A stretch of 64,000 bases of DNA from Bacteroidota bacterium (GCA_018818165.1 JAHISP010000071.1:124001-188000); one strand, 5' to 3'; positions 1 to 7,627 are shown, counted from the stretch's first letter. Notes: generated by a model from the sequence alone, not told the origin. Numbers and translations are program-made.

Positions 1-1019
1 TTTCCAGCTTTATCCATAAGGAATGAAATATTTTTTGTGTGGTCGTCCTGATTGCGAGCAATTACATTAAAAACCATTCGGCGTAATAATTCTTCCATTT
101 GTGAATATGCCAATTTTAGCTGTCGCATAACCTGAAACGCTTGTTCGTAGGAATAAGCGTTTGAATAGCTATAATCGAAATGAGCAATTGCACAAAGAGT
201 TTGCATATGCAATTTGGTATTTCCAATTCTATCAAAACGTTTGGTCATAAAGTGAGTTCTATTATTTTCGGTTAAAATTTTGGAATCCATAATATTTATT
301 CCAGCATCTTTTGCCATTAAGTAATATGCAAACTCAATTTTGCCATATCCTTTTGGGTCGCCAAGTGCTTTGTTTGTAACTCCATCAAATTTGATTATCC
401 AATATTCGTAATTTTCAAGACCATCAATTTGCCCTGAGCGAACATCTCCAGTAATTGGATTATAAGCAATAATTGCCTTAGCTCTTGCACCACCAGCAGA
501 AGTTCCGACACTAATTATTTTTAATAAATCATCGCTAGTTTTGTGGATATTTCCTTCAAGAGTTTTTCTATCCGATAGAATTTCACCAGCTAATTTTACC
601 AATTCATCAATTTCTATTTTATTTGAAACGCTATCGGAAGGCGACAATATTGGCTCATATTCCAAAGCTCCCATTCCTCTTTTTCCCGTGTAGCAAAGAC
701 GTTCTATTGAATTAAAGCTGTTTGGGTCGCGACCTTGCTGTGCCAACCACGAGTCAATTATTTTGTTTCCAAAAGCATCTGGCAAACTATCTGCTAATAA
801 TCCAGGCAAACCTTTATAAGTCTCTTTATTTAGTGCTGGAAATGAAAAAAGATTTTTACTCCCAATTGCTTTTTCAAGTGGCATTGTGAGTGGAGCAATA
901 TTCAAACCAGATTTCAAAAATGATTTATCATATTCAAATGTTGCAGTTTCTGTATTTTCATTCCAAGCAATTGCACCAACTACATTGTTCCATATTTTTA
1001 CTTTTGCGACTTTTATCAT
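1..1019 (-). CDS. hipA: HipA-type serine/threonine kinase toxin, 3' end cut by window edge
   Basis: This is the first ~339 codons of a HipA-family kinase, the toxin half of a HipBA toxin-antitoxin pair. Known HipA proteins phosphorylate translation targets such as glutamyl-tRNA synthetase and cause growth arrest. Read on the minus strand from the ATG at 1019, it shows the HipA N-terminal subdomain with the motif GKRGMGALEYEP (residues 112-123), a glycine-rich loop VGTSAGGARAKA (171-182), and the catalytic segment RNQDDHTKN (322-330), whose first Asp (about 325) should be the catalytic base. The start overlaps the hipB stop in an ATGA, so the two are translationally coupled. The reading frame stays open to the window edge, so the truncation is an edge effect, not a broken gene. 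The exact target is unknown. Confidence 0.93.
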   Translation of the reverse strand, partial: MIKVAKVKIWNNVVGAIAWNENTETATFEYDKSFLKSGLNIAPLTMPLEKAIGSKNLFSFPALNKETYKGLPGLLADSLPDAFGNKIIDSWLAQQGRDPNSFNSIERLCYTGKRGMGALEYEPILSPSDSVSNKIEIDELVKLAGEILSDRKTLEGNIHKTSDDLLKIISVGTSAGGARAKAIIAYNPITGDVRSGQIDGLENYEYWIIKFDGVTNKALGDPKGYGKIEFAYYLMAKDAGINIMDSKILTENNRTHFMTKRFDRIGNTKLHMQTLCAIAHFDYSYSNAYSYEQAFQVMRQLKLAYSQMEELLRRMVFNVIARNQDDHTKNISFLMDKAG

Positions 1020-1348
1020 TTTACTTTCTTTTTAGGAGTAGCTCTTTTGCGATATTTCTCTTGAATTTCTAACAACTTCATTGGACTTATTTCAGGTTCT
1101 TCAAAAAACACGTTTAGTAAATCTAATTTATCTAGTGCTCTTAAAGCTTGTATTAATGTGAGGAGTGAAACCGAGCGACCTGCTTCCATTCGGCTAATTG
1201 TAACACGATTAAGACCAGAGCGAGTTGCAAGCTCATCTTGAGAAATATTTTGATTTAATCGCATTTGTTTAATTCCGCTACATATTTGTTGAACGAGTGC
1301 GGAATTGGACATTGAATATAAATTGCTACTGTAGCTTTTCTGATACAT
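1016..1348 (-). CDS. hipB: HipB-like HTH antitoxin/autorepressor
   Basis: This is a 110-residue XRE-type helix-turn-helix protein, expected to neutralise HipA and repress the hipBA operon. The HTH spans about residues 30-60 and includes SQDELATRSGLNR and the recognition segment VTISRMEAGRSV. The C-terminus is strongly basic (KKKVK). It lies directly before hipA with an ATGA overlap. Two starts are possible. The ATG at 1348 has an AAAGG purine stretch just upstream, but operator O1 (1330-1347) then covers its first codons. The ATG at 1312 gives 98 residues (MSNSALVQQ) and puts O1 fully upstream, but has no visible ribosome binding site. The family call is firm and the start is not. Confidence 0.9.
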   Translation of the reverse strand: MYQKSYSSNLYSMSNSALVQQICSGIKQMRLNQNISQDELATRSGLNRVTISRMEAGRSVSLLTLIQALRALDKLDLLNVFFEEPEISPMKLLEIQEKYRKRATPKKKVK

Positions 1349-1484
1349 TACCTGACCTTTTGCATGTTGTTGTATCTTTTCTGCTACAAATATAAGAAAT
1401 AATTTAAGAAAAGCAAATTGTTTTATGTAACAAAAATGTTACAATATCTTTGAAATGGCTATATAATGTATCACAAAAGCTACA
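1330..1484. promoter_or_regulatory. Array of four 18-bp operator-like sites TGTA-N10-TACA at hipBA
   Basis: Four sites share TGTA-N10-TACA: O1 1330-1347 (TGTAGCTTTTCTGATACA), O2 1371-1388 (TGTATCTTTTCTGCTACA), O3 1426-1443 (TGTAACAAAAATGTTACA, arms perfectly inverted) and O4 1467-1484 (TGTATCACAAAAGCTACA). Centre-to-centre spacing is 41, 55 and 41 bp, so the layout is symmetric. O1 and O4 are inverted copies with one mismatch over 21 bp. The sites flank and overlap the predicted hipBA promoter. E. coli hipBA is also known to have several HipB operators, so binding by this HipB is the natural inference. Confidence 0.8.
1387..1417 (-). promoter_or_regulatory. Bacteroidota-type promoter of hipBA
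   Basis: On the minus strand, TTTG (1417-1414) is followed after 19 bp by TATATTTG (1394-1387). This matches the Bacteroidota consensus TTTG-N19-21-TAnnTTTG exactly. The -7 element abuts operator O2, and O3 lies just upstream of the -33 element, so bound repressor would block polymerase. Confidence 0.7.
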
Positions 1485-1582
1485 TAATACTAATAATTAT
1501 AAAACACTGTTTTAAGTTAAATTAAAATTACCACTAACAATTTAGCAATAAAACAATCTCTCAATTTAGAAAAAATGAAAGT

Positions 1583-1596
1583 TTGATAACTATCAA
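1583..1596. promoter_or_regulatory. FNR/CRP-like palindrome TTGAT-N4-ATCAA
   Basis: The sequence TTGATAACTATCAA is a perfect 5-bp inverted repeat with a 4-bp spacer and equals the classical FNR box consensus. It lies between the yajQ stop and the hipBA promoter region, 15 bp beyond the yajQ stop codon. It is far from any start codon, so it may instead be a short hairpin at the yajQ 3' end. Function is unproven. Confidence 0.3.
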
Positions 1597-1610
1597 TCCA
1601 ACAAAATGAA

Positions 1611-2108
1611 TTATTTATAATTAGTAAACTGCGCCGAAAAATCGAAATCAGCATTTTTTATTGCAGCCATAACTGCTTGCAAATCATCAAGTTTTGCCCC
1701 TTGCACACGCACTCTTTCATCCATTATTTGAGCATTAACTTTTAGACCTAAATCTTTAATTAGCTTAGTAATTTTCTTACCATTTTCTTTTGAAATTCCG
1801 CTTTGAAGAGTTATTTTTTGGCGCAATCTTCCACCAGAAGCAGCTTCTACTTCTTCAGGATGCATAGATTTAAGCGAAAGTTGTCTTTTCAAAAATTTTG
1901 TTTGAATTATATCATACGAAGCCGCAAGTGAGTATTCATCTTTGGAATTTATCAAAATTACTTTATCCGTTTTGTTCAGCGAAACCTCTGTATTCGAAGC
2001 TTTTAAATCATAACGTTGCTGAATCTCTTTTATAGCTTGGTTAACAGCGTTATCAACTTCTTGAAAATCGATTTCAGATACAACATCAAATGAAGAACTC
2101 TTAGCCAT
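1611..2108 (-). CDS. yajQ: YajQ family cyclic-di-GMP/nucleotide-binding protein
   Basis: This 165-residue protein matches the full length of the YajQ (UPF0234) family. These are small cytoplasmic proteins with two ferredoxin-like domains; some members bind cyclic di-GMP or RNA. Recognisable family segments are the start SSFDVVSEIDFQEVDNA, the central QRYDLKASNTEV and ISKENGKKITKLIKD, and the C-terminal end DFDFSAQFTNYK. The start is well supported by AAGGAGG six bases before the ATG. It is transcribed alone, divergent from the polyphosphate kinase gene. No cyclic di-GMP enzyme is adjacent, so the ligand in this organism is open. Confidence 0.93.
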   Translation of the reverse strand: MAKSSSFDVVSEIDFQEVDNAVNQAIKEIQQRYDLKASNTEVSLNKTDKVILINSKDEYSLAASYDIIQTKFLKRQLSLKSMHPEEVEAASGGRLRQKITLQSGISKENGKKITKLIKDLGLKVNAQIMDERVRVQGAKLDDLQAVMAAIKNADFDFSAQFTNYK

Positions 2109-2286
2109 TTTTTCCTCCTTAAAGTTAGAATATTTATAAGTAAACTTAACAATTCTATTCTAAAAATGATTCAACAATATAAAGTGAGCTAAATTTTTGC
2201 AAAATAATTTAGTTCGGTTCAAATTTATAAAAAAGTTGAATAATTTAATTTTCATACCTATTTTGCTAAAAAAAAATGGAGTTATA

Positions 2287-3099
2287 ATGGATAAGCACAA
2301 ATCATCCAATTCAGAAAAAATTAGACTTAACAAAAAAGAATATGAACAAGAGTATGAAAGACTTCAAATAGAGTTAGTAAAATTACAAGAATGGATAAAA
2401 TTTAAGGGATTAAAAGTTGTTGTAATTTTTGAAGGTCGCGATGCAGCAGGGAAAGGTGGCACTATTAAAAGAATTTTGGATAAACTAAATCCCCGAGTAT
2501 GCCGTGTTGTTGCACTTGGCACTCCAACGGAAAAGGAGAAAACACAATGGTATTTTCAGCGCTACGTTCAACATCTGCCAGCAGCTGGAGAAATGGTATT
2601 GTTTGACAGAAGCTGGTACAACAGAGCTGGAGTAGAAAAGGTAATGAACTTTTGCACAGATGAAGAATACAACGAATTTATGCGCTCGTGTCCAGAATTT
2701 GAAAGGATGCTTGTCCGCTCGGGAATTATACTTATAAAATATTGGTTTTCAGTTAGTGATGAAGAGCAAGAAAAACGATTCCAAAAAAGAATAAATGATC
2801 CAATAAGAAGATGGAAACTGAGCCCTATGGATTTAGAGTCGCGAGCAAAATGGCTGGAATATTCAAAAGCTAAAGATGAAATGTTTAAATATACTGATAT
2901 TAAACAAGCTCCATGGTTTGTGGTTGAGGCTGATGACAAAAAATGCGCTCGGTTAAATACAATTCACCATTTGTTGAGTATGATTCCTTATCAGGATTTA
3001 ACACCAAATAAAATTGTGCTTCCTCCACGCGAAAAAGGGAAGGGGTATATTCGCCCACCATTTGAGGATCAAACATTTATTCCTCAAATTTATAAATAA
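2287..3099 (+). CDS. ppk2: Polyphosphate kinase 2 family protein
   Basis: PPK2 enzymes transfer phosphate between inorganic polyphosphate and nucleotides in the cytoplasm. The 270-residue protein has the Walker A motif GRDAAGKGGT (about 50-59) and the Walker B/lid segment DRSWYNRAGVE (107-117). The later parts, including DPIRRWKLSPMDLESR, are also typical. It has a single PPK2 domain of normal length, close to class I, which favours making nucleoside triphosphates from diphosphates; the class is inferred. The ATG at 2287 is chosen because GGAG lies just upstream and the family similarity starts there. An in-frame ATG 30 codons earlier would add a hydrophobic stretch unlike the family. Confidence 0.92.
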   Translation: MDKHKSSNSEKIRLNKKEYEQEYERLQIELVKLQEWIKFKGLKVVVIFEGRDAAGKGGTIKRILDKLNPRVCRVVALGTPTEKEKTQWYFQRYVQHLPAAGEMVLFDRSWYNRAGVEKVMNFCTDEEYNEFMRSCPEFERMLVRSGIILIKYWFSVSDEEQEKRFQKRINDPIRRWKLSPMDLESRAKWLEYSKAKDEMFKYTDIKQAPWFVVEADDKKCARLNTIHHLLSMIPYQDLTPNKIVLPPREKGKGYIRPPFEDQTFIPQIYK

Positions 3100-3136
3100 T
3101 TTTAACTTGAAATGATTGAGTATAAGTTTTAAATAC

Positions 3137-4120
3137 TTATATGATTTGGGATTTAAAATAATTTAAATCCTCATTCAAATTTAAATATGGATATTTGTTT
3201 TGGAGTTGTCCTATTTTTGTAATCATTACATGTAAAAATTTCTGATTCTCCACTGAGTTGATATTTCTAACCCTATGGTTTCTGGCAGCAACAATTTTTG
3301 AAATTTCACTAATTGTTTTCAAACACTCTTCACTACAAATAGAATTATATAACTTTTCCCAAATATAGTCGGTCGCAATTTTATTTGGATGAACTAAATC
3401 AGAATTATAAAAGCGGTAATCGCGCAAATCGTCCAACACAATTTCATATGATGGGAAATAGCAACAATTACTTTTGCTTTTAATAGCTTCATCAATTGCT
3501 AAAAGAAGATTTGCTTTACTAAGTTGATTGTTATGAGCACCATTTTTCCAATGTCTTACCGGACTTACAGTAAAAATGATTTTAATTTTAGGATTAAATA
3601 TTTCAACCATTTCAATAATGTCAATAATGGTTTTTGTAGTCTCGTCTAATGTTAGTCTAAAATATTCGAATTCTTTTTGAGGAATTTTATGGCAATTTGA
3701 AGCAATTATTCCATTTGCCAAATATTTATAAACATATGAAGTTCCAAATGTAATTATTAAAGTATCGGTCAATTTCAAAAATTGGTTGGTTTTTATTATT
3801 CCATCATTGATTTTTTTTAATATGATGTTTTTTTCATCGCTTGAAAAATCACTGTGATGGTAAAAACTGTGCCATTCACTTTGGTGAAAAACCAAATCTT
3901 TTTCTTCAAATTCAGCTTTTTCAACTGCAAATTTTAGTGAATTAAAAATTGAGATAGGATTGTATAAAACTCCAAAAGGATTTCCAAAAACATTAAAACG
4001 ATTTGCTTTGAAATATTCTGCAATGTTTTCGGCAAAACATGAACCAATGGTTAAAATATTGTCAAAATGGTTAATTGTAGACAACGATTTTTCAAGATTT
4101 ATTTCAGTTCTAAAATTCAT
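3137..4120 (-). CDS. GSCFA domain protein
   Basis: The 327-residue protein carries the eponymous motif GSCFAENIAEYF near residues 27-38, followed by NPFGVLYNPISI, both diagnostic of the GSCFA family. That family is placed among SGNH-hydrolase-like folds, and its biochemical role is not established. Further conserved-looking parts are ITFGTSYVY, TVSPVRHWK and the C-terminal DLVHPN segment, the last resembling the Asp-x-x-His end of SGNH enzymes. I see no signal peptide or membrane helix. It converges with ppk2 across 37 bp. No substrate is suggested by the neighbours. Confidence 0.82.
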   Translation of the reverse strand: MNFRTEINLEKSLSTINHFDNILTIGSCFAENIAEYFKANRFNVFGNPFGVLYNPISIFNSLKFAVEKAEFEEKDLVFHQSEWHSFYHHSDFSSDEKNIILKKINDGIIKTNQFLKLTDTLIITFGTSYVYKYLANGIIASNCHKIPQKEFEYFRLTLDETTKTIIDIIEMVEIFNPKIKIIFTVSPVRHWKNGAHNNQLSKANLLLAIDEAIKSKSNCCYFPSYEIVLDDLRDYRFYNSDLVHPNKIATDYIWEKLYNSICSEECLKTISEISKIVAARNHRVRNINSVENQKFLHVMITKIGQLQNKYPYLNLNEDLNYFKSQII

Positions 4121-4260
4121 AGAAAATCTATTTCTGGAGGTTTATTAACAAATATTAAATAACTCATATAAAAATAGTGAAAAAATATTCGATAATAATG
4201 CAAAGAATAAATATTTGAAATATTTCAATTTGCTAATAACTTAGCAAGGAGGATTAGAAA

Positions 4261-4533
4261 ATTACTGACGAAGAAAAAATAAAATGGTTTGATTTAGCAA
4301 CTCGTTTTCAAATTGAAGGAAAAATTCAGATTGTTATGAAAAAACGAGTTAAAGGTGAAGGTCACTGGGCAATTATAAATTTTGAAGATAATACAGTTAT
4401 GAACTCAAATATGGATTGGGAACCTGCAGATTTTAGTAAGAGAGATGAATCATTTTTGATTAGAACACTTTTTCCTTTAGATAGTGCAATGGCGCAGTGG
4501 GAACAATATAAAATGTTTGCTGGGGATTTGTGA
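4261..4533 (+). CDS. Small hypothetical protein, probable ATT start
   Basis: I do not recognise this gene. The frame is open from just after a TAG at 4255-4257 to the TGA at 4531-4533. The only ATG is at 4336 and would give 65 residues with no ribosome binding site. A perfect AAGGAGG (4246-4252) lies eight bases before an in-frame ATT at 4261, which would give a 90-residue protein beginning with TDEEKIKWFDLATRF after the initiator. ATT starts are rare and are known for infC. The protein is acidic and soluble in appearance, with Trp-rich parts (EGHWAIINF, NMDWEPADF). The gene is followed by a hairpin terminator. Confidence 0.6.
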   Translation: MTDEEKIKWFDLATRFQIEGKIQIVMKKRVKGEGHWAIINFEDNTVMNSNMDWEPADFSKRDESFLIRTLFPLDSAMAQWEQYKMFAGDL

Positions 4534-4559
4534 AATAGCTAAAATTCAAGCTATTGTTA

Positions 4560-4593
4560 AAAAGACAAATTATTATAGAATAATTTGTCTTTT
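4560..4593. terminator. Bidirectional hairpin terminator
   Basis: A perfect 15-bp stem (4560-4574 with 4579-4593) closes a four-base loop ATAG. The stem has A-rich and T-rich outer ends, so both strands give a hairpin followed by U residues. It sits between the converging small gene ending at 4533 and the cupin gene ending at 4605. Confidence 0.8.
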
Positions 4594-4604
4594 ATTAAGA
4601 AAAT

Positions 4605-5105
4605 TTAGCGAGTAAATTTTTTAATTATTTCTTTATATTCTGGATATTTATTAATCAAATCTTTTTTCTTCCCTAATTCAAAATCGTTAAAGTCAAAGCC
4701 TGGTGCCACTGTGCATCCAACAAGTGAAAAACTATCTTTATCTATTGGTTCAGCTGCAAACCAATGGTTCTTTGGAATAACAATTTGCGGAACTTCATTT
4801 TCTTCAAGGTTTATACCCAATTTTTTCACCACTAAGTTGCCATCTTCAGAGATGATATAAATTTTAATTGCTGAGCCGTCATAGAAGTGCCACAATTCAT
4901 CCGATTTAATTTTGTGGAATGCAGAGAATTGATTACCATCTAACAAAAAATATATTGAAGTTGAAATTGACCTGATGCCCAAATATCTTGTATCAAGAGA
5001 AGTATTGTTTATTATTTCATCAGAACGATAGACTTCCTTGAAGTAACCGCCTTCTGGATGTGGTTTTAAGTTAAGACTTGATATCCACTGCTTCGATTTT
5101 TTCAT
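4605..5105 (-). CDS. Cupin superfamily protein (DUF985 / Cupin_5)
   Basis: This 166-residue protein looks like a complete member of the DUF985 (Cupin_5) family of single-domain cupins. Diagnostic segments are LKPHPEGGYFKEVYRS near the N-terminus, SISTSIYFLLDGNQFSAFHK, DELWHFYDGSAI, and LVGCTVAPGFDFNDFEL near the C-terminus. The biochemical activity of the family is unknown; the cupin barrel suggests a small-molecule or metal-dependent role. The start lies inside the 3' end of the upstream TerB-like gene (35-bp overlap), so the two are probably co-transcribed and translationally coupled. Confidence 0.82.
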   Translation of the reverse strand: MKKSKQWISSLNLKPHPEGGYFKEVYRSDEIINNTSLDTRYLGIRSISTSIYFLLDGNQFSAFHKIKSDELWHFYDGSAIKIYIISEDGNLVVKKLGINLEENEVPQIVIPKNHWFAAEPIDKDSFSLVGCTVAPGFDFNDFELGKKKDLINKYPEYKEIIKKFTR

Positions 5106-5529
5106 CTTTTAAGTATTTAGTTACAAATAAAAATTCGCTAGTATTTAGGTCGTCGGAATGTTTAATATATTTGGCAATTAATAACATCAACCATTCGCGG
5201 TCTATTCCATTTTGAGAAGCTATTTTGGTCAAGTGCTCTAATTCTTCTGCAGAAAACTCATTATCCGCAAATGCAACTTTTAATCCATCTAGGATGAAAC
5301 TTTCAGCAATTGATCTATCAGAAAAACTTTGAATATAATCGGTGATAAATTCATTTTCCAATAATTCTTTTACTGCGCTTTCAATAAATGACTTATCAAA
5401 ACCGAGTGTCTGCCCAATTTTTGTCATTAACTTTTTTTCACCCTCTGTAATTTGATTATCTCTTTTAATTAAAAGTAATAATCCTTTAAAATATGCGCTT
5501 CTATCAAGTAAAGTAAGTTTCATTTCCAT
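5071..5529 (-). CDS. TerB-like helical domain protein
   Basis: This 152-residue, all-helical protein resembles the TerB family (tellurite-resistance/DjlA-like). It has the repeated pattern of a helix, an acidic loop and another helix: LLLLIKRDNQITEGEKKLM, then KVAFADNEFSAEELEHL around residues 80-100. The second matches the family's usual acidic segment (A-D-G/N-E-h-S-x-x-E). Such domains may bind metals or partner proteins, but many are not linked to tellurite. Two ATG codons (5529 and 5523) are possible starts. Its last 35 bases overlap the cupin gene in another frame. No ter genes are near, so no resistance role is claimed. Confidence 0.65.
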   Translation of the reverse strand: MEMKLTLLDRSAYFKGLLLLIKRDNQITEGEKKLMTKIGQTLGFDKSFIESAVKELLENEFITDYIQSFSDRSIAESFILDGLKVAFADNEFSAEELEHLTKIASQNGIDREWLMLLIAKYIKHSDDLNTSEFLFVTKYLKDEKIEAVDIKS

Positions 5530-5778
5530 CCCAAATTAGATTTTAATAATAATAAAAAAAACAACTAATTGAAAAACAATTCATATCAACTTTTGATTAT
5601 CTATTTAATAACATTATAAGCTGCAATTAGTTCCAATATATCAAAATGAGAAAAATCCCAAAATGATTCATGGATGTTTTTATTATAACCCTATTATCGT
5701 TTGGAATTGCGAAATATTTAATGGTACGGTTATTGTTAAAGAATAGCATCTAATAATAAATAAAAACAAAGGAAAAAG

Positions 5779-6225
5779 ATGGAACTTGTACCAATTATCT
5801 ATAGCTCGTTATTAGTCGTTTTTTCAATATTAAGTGTAGTAGTGATTATATCTTTAATATTTTCAAAAATTTTCAAAAGTGAAAAATCTAATACTAGAAG
5901 TAAATACAGAGCAAACGTACCTTCTCCTATTGTTACAGCAGAAAGACAATTAGAAAGAAAAAATTATAAAAATGAAGAAAAAGAACAAATAGTTTTTATG
6001 CCAAGTGCATCTAGAGGACAAATAGATAAAGAATTAGTTTACAAAAATAAAATTAGAGTTGTTAGTAAAACCGAAAACCAACTTAGAGAAAGAATGAAAA
6101 ACGATAACATCAGCCCCATTTCGAGATATTTAATCGTAAATTCTTTGTCAAATGAAAATGTATCTAAAAAACATATGTACTCAAAATTTTCAAAAATATC
6201 TGTTGAATATTCACAAGGTTATTAA
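5779..6225 (+). CDS. Small membrane-anchored hypothetical protein
   Basis: I do not recognise this 148-residue protein. The N-terminus has one strong transmembrane segment (about residues 5-30, IYSSLLVVFSILSVVVIISL) followed by a Lys/Arg-rich start of the cytoplasmic part, which predicts N-out/C-in orientation. The remainder is polar and Lys/Asn-rich with no visible motif. The start has AAAGGAAA just upstream. The next gene, a TPR protein, begins eight bases after the stop, so they form a likely two-gene unit. A joint role in a membrane-associated assembly is possible but not shown. Confidence 0.6.
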   Translation: MELVPIIYSSLLVVFSILSVVVIISLIFSKIFKSEKSNTRSKYRANVPSPIVTAERQLERKNYKNEEKEQIVFMPSASRGQIDKELVYKNKIRVVSKTENQLRERMKNDNISPISRYLIVNSLSNENVSKKHMYSKFSKISVEYSQGY

Positions 6226-6233
6226 AAATTACA

Positions 6234-6719
6234 ATGTTAGAAAACAAAAGTCATAAAATAGCAGGTAAATATTTTCAGCGAGCATTTAATTCTCAAATGA
6301 ACGGTGATTTTATATTAGCTCGACAAAATTATTTAACATCAATTGAAATACATCCAACTGTTGAAGCGCTTGTAAATTTGGGCTGGACTTACAGTAAAGA
6401 AAATAATTACGAAGAAGCTATTAAACAGTGTCATAAAGCACTAGTTCTTGACCAGAATTATGGAATGGCATATAGTGATATTGGCTATTATTTATTAAAA
6501 TCCAAAAAAATTGATGAAGCAATTATTTGGTTTGAAGAAGCAATAGCTCAAAATGATTTTGAAGGAAAGTTTTTTACATTTTACAATCTTGGAAGAGCTT
6601 ATGAACAAAAGGGAATGTGGCTAAAAGGAATTGAAATGTATGATAAATCTATTTCCATAAAACCAGGTTTCAAATTGGGAATGAAAAAGCTTATACTACT
6701 ATCCACGAAATTGAATTAA
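6234..6719 (+). CDS. TPR repeat protein
   Basis: This 161-residue protein is built of about four tetratricopeptide repeats: residues 10-40 (FQRAFNSQMNGDFILARQNY), 43-75 (NLGWTYSKENNYEEAIKQC), 77-108 (AYSDIGYYLLKSKKIDEAI) and 116-150 (FYNLGRAYEQKGMWLKGIEM). TPR arrays make protein-protein contacts. There is no signal peptide, so it should be cytoplasmic. It follows the membrane-anchored hypothetical gene at eight bases, which suggests that the two proteins act together. The binding partner is unknown. Confidence 0.8.
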   Translation: MLENKSHKIAGKYFQRAFNSQMNGDFILARQNYLTSIEIHPTVEALVNLGWTYSKENNYEEAIKQCHKALVLDQNYGMAYSDIGYYLLKSKKIDEAIIWFEEAIAQNDFEGKFFTFYNLGRAYEQKGMWLKGIEMYDKSISIKPGFKLGMKKLILLSTKLN

Positions 6720-6921
6720 ACATAATAAACTTCACTTATTAAGTTAATAGTATTTACACTATTAAAAAAATGTTTTCTGCTCACATATTATACATCTTAA
6801 TTACAAATCAATAATTCCAATACTTTTACTTTTTACAATTTCATAAACTCTTTTTATACTTTCATATTTGACTTTTCAGACAATAAAACATTATTATTGC
6901 TATACATTTTATGGAGTGATA

Positions 6922-7611
6922 GTGAACAATATTAGTAAAGGTTTTGAAAAGGATTTAGCATCTAATCAGGAAGATCTTTGGCGTGTTTTTAGAATAATGG
7001 CTGAGTTTGTTGAGGGTTTTGAAAAAATGAGTAGTATTAAGCCTAGTATTGCTGTTTTTGGGTCTGCCCGAACAAAACCAAATGATAAATGTTATAAAAT
7101 GACTGTTAAGGTAAGTAAAGAGCTAACTAAAAAAGGGTTTGGAATAATTACTGGTGGTGGTCCTGGAATAATGGAAGCTGCAAACAGAGGGGCAAAAGAA
7201 GTTAATGGTAGTTCAACTGGTATTAATATTGAACTTCCAAATGAGCAGGGGTCAAATCCATTTATTGATAAAGATAAATTATTATCATTTAGATATTTCT
7301 TTGTTAGAAAAGTGATGTTCTTTAAATATGCGCAAGGTTATGTTATTATGCCTGGTGGATTTGGTACAATTGATGAACTTTTTGAAGTGTTAACTCTAGT
7401 GCAAACAGGAAAAACCCAAAAAGTTCCTATTGTAGTTATGGGTGTTGAGTACTGGAAACCTTTAATGAAATGGATTGAAGATTATATGGCTAAGTTTAAA
7501 TATATTGAGGATTTTGATATGGATTTATTTAAACTTACCGATGACCCCAAAGAAGCTGCAGAAATAATTTACCAATTCCATAAGGGTAAAAAAATAATTC
7601 CAAATTTTTAA
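6922..7611 (+). CDS. LOG family protein (nucleotide 5'-monophosphate nucleosidase-like)
   Basis: This protein has the LOG-family (TIGR00730-type) Rossmann signature, with GGGPGIMEAANRGA in the first half and PGGFGTIDELFE in the second. LOG enzymes release the base from cytokinin or nucleoside monophosphates; bacterial members are often misnamed lysine decarboxylases. I choose the GTG at 6922 (229 residues), since GGAG lies five bases upstream and the family similarity follows it. An in-frame TTG at 6868 would add 18 unlike residues. The preceding 200 bp hold only a weak inverted repeat (6744-6765). A secreted peptidase gene follows 16 bp later and may be co-transcribed. Confidence 0.88.
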   Translation: MNNISKGFEKDLASNQEDLWRVFRIMAEFVEGFEKMSSIKPSIAVFGSARTKPNDKCYKMTVKVSKELTKKGFGIITGGGPGIMEAANRGAKEVNGSSTGINIELPNEQGSNPFIDKDKLLSFRYFFVRKVMFFKYAQGYVIMPGGFGTIDELFEVLTLVQTGKTQKVPIVVMGVEYWKPLMKWIEDYMAKFKYIEDFDMDLFKLTDDPKEAAEIIYQFHKGKKIIPNF

Positions 7612-7627
7612 TAAATATGAGTTTTAA

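Noticed and set aside
1-1019. HipA as a pseudogene
   Set aside because: The frame is intact up to the window edge; the missing end is caused by the window.
3121-3141. Hairpin TATAAGT/ACTTATA between ppk2 and the GSCFA gene as a terminator
   Set aside because: The stem is only seven A/T-rich pairs, and no T-tract follows on either strand.
4605-5529. TerB-like and cupin genes as one frameshifted gene
   Set aside because: Each has a complete family-type length with its own start, and they come from unrelated families.
6744-6765. Inverted repeat TTAATAGT/ACTATTAA after the TPR gene as a terminator
   Set aside because: The eight-pair stem is almost all A/T and is followed by A residues, so it is too weak to call.
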